NCBI GenBank assembly: GCA_021904315.1
Contig: CM038919.1
Span: forward strand, 7,254,001-7,318,000
Direction: 5' to 3'
DNA from: Sphagnum magellanicum
Taxonomy: Eukaryota > Streptophyta > Sphagnopsida > Sphagnales > Sphagnaceae
DNA: 64,000 nucleotides
The notes under the pieces: generated by a model
Databases searched by the model: none
The model's input: the letters and a program-made list of their open reading frames with translations, nothing else
Told to the model about the DNA's origin: nothing
In this document: piece by piece, positions 14,226 to 26,067 of the stretch
Numbering within the stretch: position 1 is the stretch's first letter
How the letters are laid out: each line of letters begins with the position of its first letter
Made by a program: the position numbers and the translations under genes

Positions 14226-14328
14226 TAGGTAAAGCCCATGGATGGGGGACATTCCCAAAATGGCCTTGGTCATCACCTCTTCATAAGCCCCTTTTTCTAA
14301 ATTGCCTTCACCTTAGGGCTTTACACTA
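14226..14328. mobile_element. small foldback element, family M2 (TAGGTAAAGCCC ends)
   Basis: The left end TAGGTAAAGCCC and right end GGGCTTTACACTA are inverted copies; the whole is about 103 bp. A GGGGGACATTCCCAAAAT block follows the left end, as in the sibling at 55994-56095. Size and structure fit a miniature inverted-repeat (MITE-like) element. Confidence 0.5.
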
Positions 14329-14794
14329 CACCTTAGTAGGCCCCATTCAAAGAGGTGAAGGTATCAACATACCAAGCTAGTTCACCATGGCATGCAAATG
14401 CATGTGGAGTGACTTTCACATGTGAAAAGTGCCACACCAATTATTGACCCCCTTGGCTTCCACTGATCTTTATCCAATGAAAAAATACATTTTAAACATT
14501 TTAGGATGCATTTCCAAGAAATATTAGAAAAAACTTCCACATTTGATGTAATATTTGCAACTTGTATTTATTATTTATCGTAAAACTATTGAGTCAAAAT
14601 AGTAACAATTCATTTATTTGGACTGCAATGAATTCATATAGTTTAAAATAGCTACAAACAAATGGAAGCCAAAAAACATGGTCATGCTCAAGGTGAAGAA
14701 GTTTAAAGCTTACAATATGGTAGTAATTAGTGTTGGTGAGTTATTGAGTTTTTGCCCAATTTTTAATCTAGTTGTCAACTTGGGTATTGCACTT

Positions 14795-14950
14795 GTACCT
14801 TGGACAGTTCAACATAAGTTATATTATTTTCAAAAATCACTTATTCCAAATCACAAAATATTGTGAGGGAACATTCCATGTGTTGAAATGGAAATTTCAA
14901 AATTAACTAAATGTTTGATGAATATGTGTTGAATTGGCCATGCAAGGAAC
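14795..14950. mobile_element. MITE monomer, family M1
   Basis: It begins GTACCTTGGACAGTTCAACA and ends with an inverted, imperfect copy around TGTTGAATTGGCCATGCAAG. The interior TTATATTATTTTCAAAAATC and CCAAATCACAAAATATTGTG match the arms of the inverted dimer at 50319-50821. Non-coding, about 155 bp. Confidence 0.55.
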
Positions 14951-14959
14951 TATGATAAT

Positions 14960-17210
14960 AACTTATTAGTTAGTTTTGGATTGTTTTGATAATCAATTAA
15001 ATTGATAACCAACTTCTGGATTTAAAAAATTTTGATAACCTACATATTTTACCTAATTATCATCTAGGTAAGTTATTAATATTTTAACACCAATACAATA
15101 AAATTGGGGGAAAAAAATGCTCACCACAAGGCCCAAATGTCTTGTTGGCATCTTACCCTATGGTCGAAACATAGGGTAATTAATATACTTTGTCATAAAT
15201 TAAGGGTCGACAATACATGCTTTGCCCTTATTTTAATAGGCAAACCTTTGCCCAAAGGTTTAAATATGCCTTTTCAAGCCTATTGATTTATTCAATTCAT
15301 GGTAATTTTGTTGTGTTTTTTGGGTTGGATTCAATACTAGCACAAATTTTTTTGTACCATGTTCCGATTGGCAACTATTTGGATGGTGCAAATCAATGTT
15401 CTTCATTGGCGAAGTATAATATAAAATGTGAATATGAAGTGTATTTTTAAAGTTTCAATAGCGAAAAATGCCCCAAATTTGTTTTCCATATTTACATTTG
15501 GTTTTCAAGAGGTATCCAAAAATAAAGATTTAGGATTCATATCTAGTCTATATGCAGATTAGGTTACATTTTCCCATGGAAGGTAGCCACTTTTTCTACA
15601 TGACCTTTCTACATGGATGATCGCCGCTTTGGCTATATAAATGAACATTTTAGTAAAACACTAGTACACATATGTTATAACGCTTTGTGCTATTGGGGTT
15701 ACGAGTATTCACAAGCATCAACTATAGCAAGTTGTTGCAAGTAGAGGCTCTATTTAGTGGAGGTAGGCATGAGGGTTCAAAACATAATCTGAAATTTTAG
15801 AACACCACGTGGCCACAAGCATTTAATGCACGAGGTTTAAGACTAATGATAGTTCATGTACCCTTGTTTAATAAATTTTCATGACTTCATGGACAATAGT
15901 TAGGAGGAGATAAAACATCTAGGAAGGGATGAAACATCAAATGAGGGGTGTAACTCATGCCCAACATGGCATGACTTTACAAATAGTTCTATTACCCCAC
16001 AAAAATAAAGGCATCCCTCAAAATATTTGGATTCTTGTGCTAGGGTGAACTAACAACCCTGTTGGTATTTGGTACTTTCATCCTTTGGGGGCAAGCTCTC
16101 ACATTAAATTAATGCTTTCTTTTATAAAATAATAGTAATGGTGGAGTACAAAGCAGTAGTACCTCCCTAGTATAGCACACTTGTAACCACATTGTTATTT
16201 CCAAGGTTATTTTCCCCTTTCCTTTCATCTTGTTTTTTCTCTTTTTGCTTTGTTATATGCCTTTTCCTTTTATTCTTAAGTCTTGTTTTTTTTAATTATC
16301 TTATTATCCTCTTATGATTTTTGATCTTGATTCAAGTTATAATCAGTCAAAGAGGAAATGATAGGGTGTTTTGGGCTATAGTTTGTTTTTTTGTTGTATT
16401 TCGAGTGTTAATTTCTTTGAGTGTGAGTGTGATAACATGATTTGTTTTGTGTGTGCTAAAATAATTTGAATATGAAAGAATTTTGAATTCATGTTGCAAT
16501 GTTTAATTTGGTTTGGTTTTCAACATTTTTTGTTGGTTATATTATGTGGGGTCAAAAGGTTTTAAAAAATGGTTGTAGATGTTACATCAATAGTTGGGAC
16601 AACTTTTCGAGCACAAGAAAAAGGAGGAAGAGTTCAACTAATTCCATTGTAAGAATAATAAATAAAATCTTGAAGAAAAAAGTCTTGTTGTTTATTAATG
16701 TCTCATTTTGGAGGGTCATTTTAACATGTGTTTCAAAAGGTGGGTGTCTTTTTCAAAAGCTATGGGTCTTCATCCTTTGATATATATATATATATAGTTT
16801 TACTTTGCTTTACCTTGAATTTGGAGCTTACAAGCTACTAGGCCATGGCCACTACATTAACGATTCTAGAATGGGTTATCATTGATCATTTTTAACATTC
16901 TCCCTTGTCATTCATTCATGAGTTTATAATTTGAACACCCCCATGTAAAGTGAGATTAAGCTCCTCGGAAAACCAAGATTTTCAACATGATCTAGGTATA
17001 AGATTATGTTTATCACATTTTTCCAATTTTTTCATATGATTTAATCTCGATTTTGATTATTTTTTAACTTTTAAATTTGTTGGTACCTCGTTGTTTACAA
17101 TAAAATATTGCATTGTTGTTCATGATTTGTATCCATTGTTGTTATAATAGGCATAAATTATATAGAGGCTAAAAAAAGGAAGATTTAATCGATGTCTAAT
17201 GGCCATGAAT
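14960..17210. other. AT-rich stretch without a recognisable gene
   Basis: Short frames here (such as 15217-15450 and 16499-16780) carry no domain and share the composition of their surroundings. A short (TA)n run lies near 16783-16796. Nothing else was recognised. Confidence 0.5.
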
Positions 17211-17215
17211 ATATT

Positions 17216-18121
17216 GTTGGGTCTACTTTTGAAGGAATAGTCTAATGTGTGAAGTCATATGAAACATACATTGATATAGGAGAAGATGTTGGGCTATTGC
17301 ATATCAATGAGATAAGTTGTTCTAACCCCACTTGGAGGGAAGTGTGAGGTTGCCACTCACACTCTCGAAAAATGGGACTTGGGAGTCCTATGGGACTCTC
17401 GAAAGTTCAAAACTCGATTGTAGGGATCAAAACACTTTGCATTGAAGTGTTCTTTATACTGTTGGAAAAGTCTTGAAGTTTAGATGTCCAAAATGACCTC
17501 GCATGAACCATTTGGACATCTACAGCACAAATTATAGGCGAAAGAAGGGTCGGGAGTCAAATTGGCAGTTTGACTCCCGACCATTAAAAGTCGGGAATCG
17601 ACCCGATCCCGGTGTGTGCAGGTGGAGTGCGACACACCGTTGGAAAAATTTCAAGGAGAGCTACAAGTTTGCTTTAGACCTTGTCTCAATCGGAGGGCAT
17701 AGTAAGAAGTTATGAACGCCCAAAGTCCCGGGAGTCCAAACCAAGATAGTTTCGGGACTCCACTTTGGGAGTCCCGAGAAAAAGTGCCATTCGGATGCAA
17801 ATGCGGCAGAGAGACGCAGAGAATACTATATGGGGGAAGGTGGTGGCTTCCTCCGAATCCGGGCCGTGGTGAGTCAAGTGAGTCCAAGGTTGCTCGTGGC
17901 TTGTCCCAACACCAAAAGTGGGCAGAATGAGTTCTAACCAACTTGTTGGTTGGTTTTGGATGTAGGACCGAATAATTAAGTAGCTTGTCCCTCTTCCTAG
18001 TCTAATTTTGGAGCTTTTAGCACGCCCTTCTCACCCCCCTTTAGTGTTGGAAGTTGGGAATAGCACCAAGTTCCAACCAATTCCATTCTTTAACATAATT
18101 GGACCCTAATTGGGTCTAACA
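17216..18121. mobile_element. GC-rich LTR-like patch (possible solo-LTR fossil)
   Basis: This patch stands out by GC content from the AT-rich flanks. A segment from 17460 (TGTTGG) to 18121 (CTAACA), about 660 bp, has the TG...CA type ends of an LTR. The motif GGACTCC/GGGAGTCC recurs inside and to its left at 17340-17400, so the true left limit may be nearer 17216. No flanking duplication and no internal retrotransposon genes were found. It is a fossil by appearance; the family cannot be named. Confidence 0.3.
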
Positions 18122-18129
18122 AGGAACTT

Positions 18130-20330
18130 GGGGGCGCGTCATAAGTCATGTTCATGTGACTTCTATGGAGGCATTGTTTGCTTTTGGGGAAAAAATTCAG
18201 GTGAATTTTTTATGAATTAAAATGTAAGTCATTATTATAATGATTATTTTTACACATGAAATTATAAAAGTCTCAAATAAATTAATTATGATTGAAATAA
18301 ATGTGCAGGTGATGATTTTAAATTAAGACAAAACCAAGGGCTACCTTAAGTTATCAACTAAACAACTTGAAACCAAACTTGGTGACATGTTACATGTTCA
18401 AGCCTATTAAAAGGTTTGTTTTTGTACATTTCATAGTGTGATTTAATTGTTGTCAGAGCTTGTACTTCATTTATTTATAAATTATTTGTAAATTTGTAAA
18501 TTTTATTTTGCAGGCAAAAGAAAATGCCAAAATGTTGACAAGTTTTATCATTCAACATAAACATGTACTAATTTAAAAAAAAAGTGTACATGATTGGAAT
18601 TTTTAAAAAAAAATGTTTTCCATAATGCTTGGGTTTGTAATCACATTTAGTGTTATTTTGTTTAAATTTTGAACAAACATTCAAATTTGGCTACAAATTA
18701 AATATTTGTTAAAATATGTAATGTAAAGGTTTGTAATTTCATAGATTATGAATGGGAGAAACTACCTATAGTAAATAAGGTTTAGGATTTGGTTTACATT
18801 TAGTTTATAGCATATTGTGGCAAGGAACAACGGAAAGGAATCTAATTGAGATAATGCAATGAATAAAGGATTTGCAAATTTGCTTACTTGTGAAAAACTA
18901 AAACATAATTAAACCCCCTCCCATATTAATCTTACCCATGTAATTATAGGTTGAGATTTCATTACATATATGGATTCCAATTTATGGTCTCAATATATAT
19001 AGGTTATGTTAAGCATTAAACATGAGGTTGTTTTTAAAAAACATTATTAGTAGATCTTTGTGGGTTTTTATATGCATGTGTATGCCTTGTTAGTAAGATG
19101 AATAAGAGCACACCCAATGTAAAAAAACTTACTATCAACTGAATCATAAAATGTTAATTTGTTTTATTCATATATTGTAATATATTGAATGTGAATATAA
19201 TAGTACATGAAATTGATAATGTGGCACAAAAAATTAACATTTGCAAAATTTCATATCAATTATTTAGATTTATGTACTTACACACCTTTTGATAAGAAAA
19301 TGAAAAAAAAAGATTCAAAAAGATGATTTTGTCATGATGTTTGATATATAACATAATCATAAAATTTACAAAAATTGTTGCCCAATTGATTTGGACCCTT
19401 TATCATTAAGAAGGTATTTGCAAATAATGGGTCTTGTGAATTCAAAAAAACTTATAATTCACCATATACATATTGTATTAATGATGACAAATTGAAAAAT
19501 AATTTGAATATATGATTTCGAGGATAAAATCCATAATAAGTTTGAAAGTGATGTAATTTGATGTCATTATATAATTCATTAGGAGTTAACATTGATGTGA
19601 TAATTATGTAGATATCTAAAGGTTTAGGTGGGTAAATTTATTATGTGATAAAATTTTATGATTTAATAATAATTGATTAATCATCATTAATTAATTATGC
19701 TTTTAATTAATGTGCATAACTCAACCATGATAACTTTAAATTTAAGTATAGTAATCAGTAAGAAATTCTTTACACAAATTCATTTGTTTATTCAATTATA
19801 TCAATCATCACATGGTGAACCTTGTGACATGTAAAATTTTTAATTTTTAAAAAAATTATTTATTTTTTATTTAGTACATATGTAAATGTTTTAAACTTTG
19901 GATACACCTTCATTTGATATTTTTTTTAAAAAAAAAATTGAAAAAAAATTAAAATTTTTTTTTCAAATTTTTTGATATAATTTGTGAATGGGTAGATTTT
20001 TTGATAGGAAAATAGTTGTGACGTAATAGTTATATGTAAAAAATAGATACATGAATAAAAATTTGTGCAAATAAGAACATAGCTCTTCATAGCTATGCAA
20101 TAAATATACAAAGTTTTAATCCTATACTTGTTTATATCCCACATATCTATTCCACAATTTCTTTCATACCTTTGAAAACAAATAATGAACATCATCAACT
20201 TTTTTTAAGCTGCCCCAAAAAAAGAAAAAGAAAACGAAAAGAATATTTGGGTTGCTTATTCATTTACTGGTAGGAAGGAGGGGGATTTTCCAAGACTTTA
20301 ATTAATGGGAAAAGATTAAGTAGTAGTTGG
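18130..20330. other. AT-rich stretch without a recognisable gene
   Basis: Very AT-rich DNA with poly-A and poly-T tracts near 19900-19970. The frame at 19926-20198 (minus) is a translation of these tracts. No transposon ends or RNA gene recognised. Confidence 0.5.
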
Positions 20331-20374
20331 CATTTTAATGTAAGGTAAAGGCCAAATGGGCTACCAAGCATAAA

Positions 20375-20505
20375 GACTCTTTTGGTAAAAGATTATCATG
20401 ATACCTGCTAGATACCCAAATACCCCCTAAAATACACCTTGAAGTGAATTTTTGTAAAAGATTCTTGTGATACTTGCTACATGCCCACAAGGCCCCACAT
20501 GAAAA
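20375..20505 (+). repeat. two-unit diverged tandem repeat
   Basis: The phrase GTAAAAGATTATCATGATACCTGCTAGATACCC is echoed about 76 bases later as GTAAAAGATTCTTGTGATACTTGCTACATGCCC. Two units, clearly diverged. Confidence 0.55.
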
Positions 20506-20635
20506 AAAAACAAAGTCCCAAACTAGAGTGCACATTCCATTATTTGAAGTACCCCACAAACAATGCTAAAAAAAACACAACAATTAAAATGGTTAGGTAT
20601 CCTTTGATTACACTTGAAAAATCAACAAAGTATGT

Positions 20636-20695
20636 CTTTTTGTGCAACTTGGTTGGTAGTTAGCAAATGAAACTCAAGGTCTTTGAGTTGCTCAT
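20636..20695 (+). repeat. dispersed repeat, copy 2 (partner at 768-845)
   Basis: Diverged copy of the sequence at 768-845, sharing TGCAACTTGGTTGG, AGCAAAT and GAGTTGCTCATA in order. Confidence 0.45.
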
Positions 20696-20809
20696 AATGT
20701 CCTTTGGAAGTTAGAATGTTCCTTTTGAACAATAACACTACTATATTTGCTTCCTTCAACCAATATGAATTTTCTAATTTCATATTTATTGGCCTTGCTT
20801 ACCAAGGCA

Positions 20810-21095
20810 AGGATATTGTGTTTAGATTCATGATAGAATATAATAGCTTTAGGGATTTTGGCCCCTAGCTAATATGTCTATTTTTGTAAGAGGATTTTTG
20901 AAAGATGATATTTTGGCTTGTGCTGAAACTTGAGATTAGTTATAGAGTTATAATATCTTGGAGGATTTTGTTTTTTTTAGAGGATTTTTTGAAGATCATA
21001 TTTTTACATAGTGAAATATTTGAGTTTTCATAATTCTTCTTTTGTCTTGAGATACCTTTTAATGTAGATGGCAATGCCACAATGTGACACACCCC
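20810..21095 (+). repeat. dispersed repeat, copy 2 (partner at 13345-13545)
   Basis: Repeats the blocks of 13345-13545 in order (TTGTGTTTAGATTCA, GGATTTTTTGAAGAT, TTTTCATAATTCTTCTTTTG, CACAATGTGACACACCC). It contains additional middle sequence, so it is the longer copy. Confidence 0.6.
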
Positions 21096-21489
21096 TTGTT
21101 CAAATAATCTTGTATAAATTTTTTGTAAAGTCTTATAGATTCTTTAAACATCAACATCCTTATCACACTTGGGCTCTGTACTCATAGTGCACTATCAATG
21201 ATGATCAACTAATGAAAAAAAAGAATTGATACTAGTGAAAATTAAGTTCCACTCAAATGAAAATATTGAATGACATTGAATGCAATTTGAATTGAATTGA
21301 AGGAAGGTTGTCTAGTCAAAGTACACACAATACTCAAGGAAGAAAATACCTGGAGTGCACAGAGGAAATTGCTCATGTGGCAATGTTGGTCTCAGTGAGC
21401 TCTGTGGATGGACCCATTGCTTCAGTAGCCATTGGTAGTTGTTGCACCACATGTGTCTCTCAAAAAGGTCCTTTGACTCCCACATTTCT

Positions 21490-21560
21490 TGAACATGCTT
21501 GCCCACATCTTCGATTCCCCCACTTCTCGGACATGCTTGCCCACATCTCAGATGTGCTTC
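21490..21560 (+). repeat. short two-copy tandem repeat
   Basis: ACATGCTTGCCCACATCT occurs twice about 40 bases apart, with related flanks. It lies just downstream of the 3' end of the SPATA20-like pseudogene. Confidence 0.5.
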
Positions 21561-22695
21561 AAAACAAAACAATACAAAATGAATACCAGTAATTCTTGTC
21601 ATGTAGCAAGTTGTGAATTGCAGATTGTTGCAATCATCAGAAAGAAGATTAGCAATAATTTTGCATTGTCAACAGCCACCTCCGCTCCATGTCAAATCAA
21701 GTGCTCAAAAGACTAGGTCCCTTTCCCTGTGGGTAGCATAAAAACGAAAGATAATTAACAGTAATTTTTGTCAAGCAGGCAACTTTTATTCAATGTTGCA
21801 CCAAGCATTCAGACTGAATACGATATACATAATTGAGTACCATTTTGAAGCCTGGGCACCCATATTTGTCATCAGGATGGAAATATGTGCCACCCACAAT
21901 AGGTTTCAGTTCTGGAGTAAGGAAAACACTCATCAGCCATCCTCCTGCACCAGCTTGTGATGCTTGCACATAGACCATGTAGACATGTCCTGAAACCACC
22001 AGATGTGTGAGGAGACCTACTAGGTGTATAATATTGCAAAGGATGCATTTTTGGAGTAGTGACCTAAAGGCAGTGCTCAAGGCTTCATCGTCATGCCACC
22101 TATTTTCGAACACAAAAGCCTGAGAGACAAGTTGAAATCCCCAAATCCTTTAGGATTAACCAAACCACACTCTCTTGGAAGAATAATCCACAAAGATTGA
22201 GTAAAGAAAAAATTGCCTTATCAACATCAGGCCTCTATTCTCTGCCCACCTGCCACCAACCCATCAATCCTGCCATACCTGTAAGTCCTGCATGGTTGTA
22301 CTGAATAAGTTACCAAGCATCTCAGTTCATACTTGGGAACGAAAGTAGAAAACCTTGATTTCCCAACTTGACAACAATAGGCAAAAGTATGCAATTTTGT
22401 CATCAGAAAAAACCCACATATTATAGTTTCTACATCCAATACTTGGGTTCCCCCCCAACAAACCCACAAGTAACAATGGTGACAGTGTTCATAACTCTAA
22501 CCTCAAATTATGTCTGTCTCCACAGGCATGCAATCAGTACAAGGAGCTACTCTTCAATGGATGCAAAAGGAGGAAGGTCGCATCATGTTAGTCAGGTAGG
22601 AAATGAGAGAGCTTGGGTGCTGCAGCAAACCTTGATGTTGATAAAAGACTAATCCATAAGCCTATGGCACCGCTGTCATTTGACAGTAAAGTAAT

Positions 22696-22712
22696 GGGTT
22701 TAGGGTTTAGGG
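22696..22712 (+). repeat. short interstitial TTTAGGG telomere-type repeat
   Basis: GGG followed by two perfect TTTAGGG units. It lies within an intron-like stretch of the SPATA20-like pseudogene. Confidence 0.8.
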
Positions 22713-23507
22713 ATGAGTAAATCCATCAAAATAATATTGTTTAGAAACTAAGGGGAAACCATTGAAGCACTTTAAAGCATGGATTTTGGCACACATACCC
22801 ATGACAGGTGCTATAATCCACTTGAAAATCAAAGACATCCACCCAATGGTGGTGCAGACAGCAAACAGAAATACACCCAGTGCGTCAAAACTTCAAAACA
22901 TAAAACCACAGTGTGAAGATCTTTTGTGGCATGCTGTTTCTTGCTATTGATATTGTTATTGCCAGGGTTTAAGGTTAACCCTAAACCATTGCAGCTGGAT
23001 GTGATGTTTTCTTTGACCTGACAATTCTAAAATTACAGAGGAAAGACAAATTATAGACAGAAGGTCTCTTCCAATTATAAATAAAATTTGGTGACAATGC
23101 AAATGCCATGGAATCAAAGGCATAATAGGCAAGGATAACTGACAGAAAGATAGATTTATACTCAGCCTGTGCTTTGGTGAAAGCATCTTCACCCCAAGGA
23201 TAACAGTCCACCTTCAACCCATGCCCCTCATCAGCCTCTTTTTCTTTACAGCATCCTCCAGTGCCAACTTAACCTAATGAAAAGGGCAGATGAACCCACG
23301 TTTTGCAATATCCGCCTTTCGAAGAAATTTTACAGAAAATGGCATCTGAAGTTTGCACACAACCACCTCCTCAAATAAAAAACCAGAATCGCCCACTCAA
23401 CCTTCCCACAAGCTCAAAAGTGTGAATCCTTCTGAAAGAAAATTAAAAAACCCATTGAAAAGACACACACTGAACCATAAGAATGAAAAGAAATTTCAGC
23501 AAGTGCA

Positions 23508-23510
<3 letters not shown>

Positions 23511-23542
<32 letters not shown>
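23511..23542 (+). repeat. (GA)n microsatellite
   Basis: About sixteen GA units in intron 1 of the SPATA20-like pseudogene, with a second tract at 23639-23661 only about 100 bases away. Confidence 0.95.
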
Positions 23543-23550
<8 letters not shown>

Positions 23551-23638
23551 AGCTCAGAACCAAAAGATTCACAATTCCCAGGGAGAGAGGAGAAGACTTG
23601 ACACAGAGGCGGTATTTCTCTGAGAAGTAAAGCACACA

Positions 23639-23661
23639 GAGAGAGAGAGAGAGAGAGAGAG
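23639..23661 (+). repeat. (GA)n microsatellite, second tract
   Basis: About eleven GA units, lying right after the exon 1 donor of the SPATA20-like pseudogene when read on the minus strand. Confidence 0.95.
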
Positions 23662-24097
23662 TAAAGGAATTACTGGATTGTGGGCATGTTGGAGGAGGTA
23701 AGGACTATGCTCCTGCGCGAGCTGGTTTGTGTATATTTGTGTGATAATGTCATATCTTCTGCACCCTTCTGCACTTCTGCACTTTTCGCTGCAAATGCCA
23801 ACTTCTGATCTCTCCTGGCCAGTATACCTCCCACCCACAAGGAGCCAAATTGGGGATTCCTGGAAACTGATCCAGAAGCAGCAGCAGCAAGATTACCACC
23901 GCCACGACTACCAGCAACAGAAGAAGAAGCAACAATAGGCCTACAACCCAAGAGTGAAAAAGAGTGATTTGTTCTCCAATGCAACCTTCTTGTTGTCAAC
24001 TGCGAACCATCGAATAGCAACAATTTACTATTGTATATCTGCTCAGCATTGCAAAACCAAACTCTTTTCTCCACAACCAAATTTGCTCTAAAACATC

Positions 24098-24105
24098 AAA
24101 CCCTA
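24098..24105. promoter_or_regulatory. telo-box AAACCCTA upstream of the SPATA20-like start
   Basis: AAACCCTA at 24098-24105 is the plant telo-box found in many promoters and leaders of growth-related genes. A second copy is at 24360-24367. They lie about 20 and 280 bases upstream of the pseudogene's Met codon, as if the original promoter were kept. Confidence 0.4.
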
Positions 24106-24429
24106 AACTTTTCTGCAACAATCTCAACAACAAAGAGTAAGCTTTAAACTAGCTGAGTACCTAGTTGCTTCATGAATTTTCGAGATGGGTATCTCACTGC
24201 TTTGCTTGACAAAAACACAATTGATCGCCACCCACATCCCAGACAATGCCACATTTGCACATTCTTTCACGCAAACAGTTAACTTCTTCATAAACACAGA
24301 CGCACACCAAGCTCTTCTTCCAGACATCTCAAAAATGATGAGCTTTTTTTTCGCATTCGAAACCCTAGTGAACGAATTTGAGTCATTTGTCTACTGTTTT
24401 CATCACATCTCATTGGATGTGGTCTAATA

Positions 24430-25112
24430 CGAGTACCAGCTTGTGTGATCCTAAGGTTGGGTGGAGAGCTTGTTGTAAATTTATGATTTTTCAGACCATT
24501 ACATCATTCTTTCATTGTTTTGCTGTCAATTTCAGTGAACAATGATGAAATGAAAGTTAATAATAACACATTATTCAATAAAAGATAATATTTGACAAAA
24601 AAAAGATGAAGAGAAATAGACATTTAAAAACTCAATGTAACAGCCATATGGTTAACCCAAAACCCACAAGCCTCAACTCTTGACCAATTGAGTCGAACAA
24701 TTCTTCACCGTTGCATTGATGTTGCGCCATGATGTCCAAATGTTATAATTCCACACACTTTGATGCCACACTAAATTTCCCAATAAGAATTATTTCCCAA
24801 CAATGTTCCTATATCATCATTCACTAAACACAAATAAAATTTGTAAGACAAAAATGAAATTGAAAAATAATGTCAAAACATCAATAGTAATAAGCCTTTA
24901 ACTGTATTAGAGGAAAAACATCAAAAAATACTCCTCTCAACAATATTTTGTTGGTGAGAGTAATTTTGCCCAAATTTTGTTCACAATAGTAAACAAGGTT
25001 TCAATTTATTTTGAACTCCTTTTCATGTGTAAAGAAAAGAGAGAAATATGACTGTCAATTTCATTAGTGTTGGATGCCAATCTAGTACATCATGACATAA
25101 AAGAAAGGTGCA

Positions 25113-25155
<43 letters not shown>

Positions 25156-25960
25156 TAGCTTTGATAGTGTTGGCCATCAACCTAGTACCGCATGTACACA
25201 ACGAAAGGCACACAAAGGCATACCCATGAAGAGAAAAACTTTGTGCAAGAACCATAAATCCTAAACCCATGCTTGTCCCCTTGTTTCTAACAATATTAAC
25301 AAAATTGATGAAATTCTCGCTGGGTTTAAGAATCTAGGGTTGAAAGGTCACTTACTGTAATTGAACTGCTACAGGAAAAGCTTCCTCACAAGAATCAATT
25401 GCAGGCAGCAGGCTCACAAGTTCTCAATTGCAAAATCACAAGCTTTCAGTTGTGAGGTTGCAAGCTCAAAAAATTTCTTCCTAAGCTTTGTGGAAAGATG
25501 AACCTCACTAGCTGTGTCAAGATATGGGTGTTCTCACATAGCAATGGTGGTCTTTGCAGTAATAAGCTTGCACCATGGATTCATGGCAATGGATGCAGAA
25601 GAAGTTCCAAATTTTCCTCCAGCATCAAAGCTTGTGAATTAGCTTGGGATTAGAGAGATCCAACCGAGAGAGTAGACCAATTTAGTTCACCATGATTTCA
25701 ATTGCCTGATTCAGAGCTTCTTGACACCAACAAGCTGCTCCAAATACTCCATTTGAGATCTTGCAATTCCTCTTAGCTTCTCCTTCCTTCCTCTTGACAA
25801 CAACTCTGCATCCTCATGAATGCTGCAACGTCATAATAAGCTTCAGCTGTTTCCTTGCAGGATAGCCTGGTCAGATTCTTGCATTCTGCATGAGGACTCT
25901 CTTTTGCAAAGCAACTCTTGGAGATGGTGGTGGTCATGAAATGTTTGACCTAATTCATTC
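24430..25960. other. intergenic stretch without a recognisable gene
   Basis: AT-rich to 25260, then more mixed composition towards the 3' end of the coiled-coil gene. The only structured element seen is the GA tract at 25118-25150. The part just below 26068 should include that gene's 3' untranslated region. Confidence 0.5.
25118..25150 (+). repeat. (GA)n microsatellite
   Basis: About sixteen AG/GA units between the SPATA20-like pseudogene and the coiled-coil gene. Confidence 0.95.
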
Positions 25961-26067
25961 CTTCTCAAAATGCCACCTCAAGAAAATGTTGGAAAAGCTG
26001 TTGCGCAAGTGATAATTCTTGTCGATGGATGGATATATATGCAAAAGTCTTAGATCTGCTGATTGGC

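Larger units (their letters stand above)
21830..24080 (-). pseudogene. 5' fragment of a SPATA20/DUF255 (thioredoxin-like, YyaL-type) gene
   Basis: The minus strand shows the N-terminal part of this conserved family. An organelle-targeting-like leader starts with Met at 24080, followed by HSPYLLQHAHNP (exon 1 to 23674). Exon 2 (23211-23140) reads VDCYPWGEDAF then IFLS. A short exon near 22820-22799 keeps YSTCH, the start of the CHWCH-type thioredoxin motif. An exon from 21989 to about 21830 reads VYMVYVQASQ, GGWLMSVFLTP and PDDKYG. Family members run to roughly 700-800 residues with a large C-terminal glycosidase-like domain, and nothing of that is present. The leader and HSPYLL part are in different frames (about 23715-23725). 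The second Cys of the motif and the VDREERPDVD block are not found. These signs make a truncated pseudogene more likely than a working gene. GA microsatellites lie in intron 1. Confidence 0.7.

Noticed and set aside
23353-23601. 82-codon plus-strand Arg/Glu-rich frame
   Set aside because: Its repeated Arg-Glu part is only the translation of the GA microsatellite.
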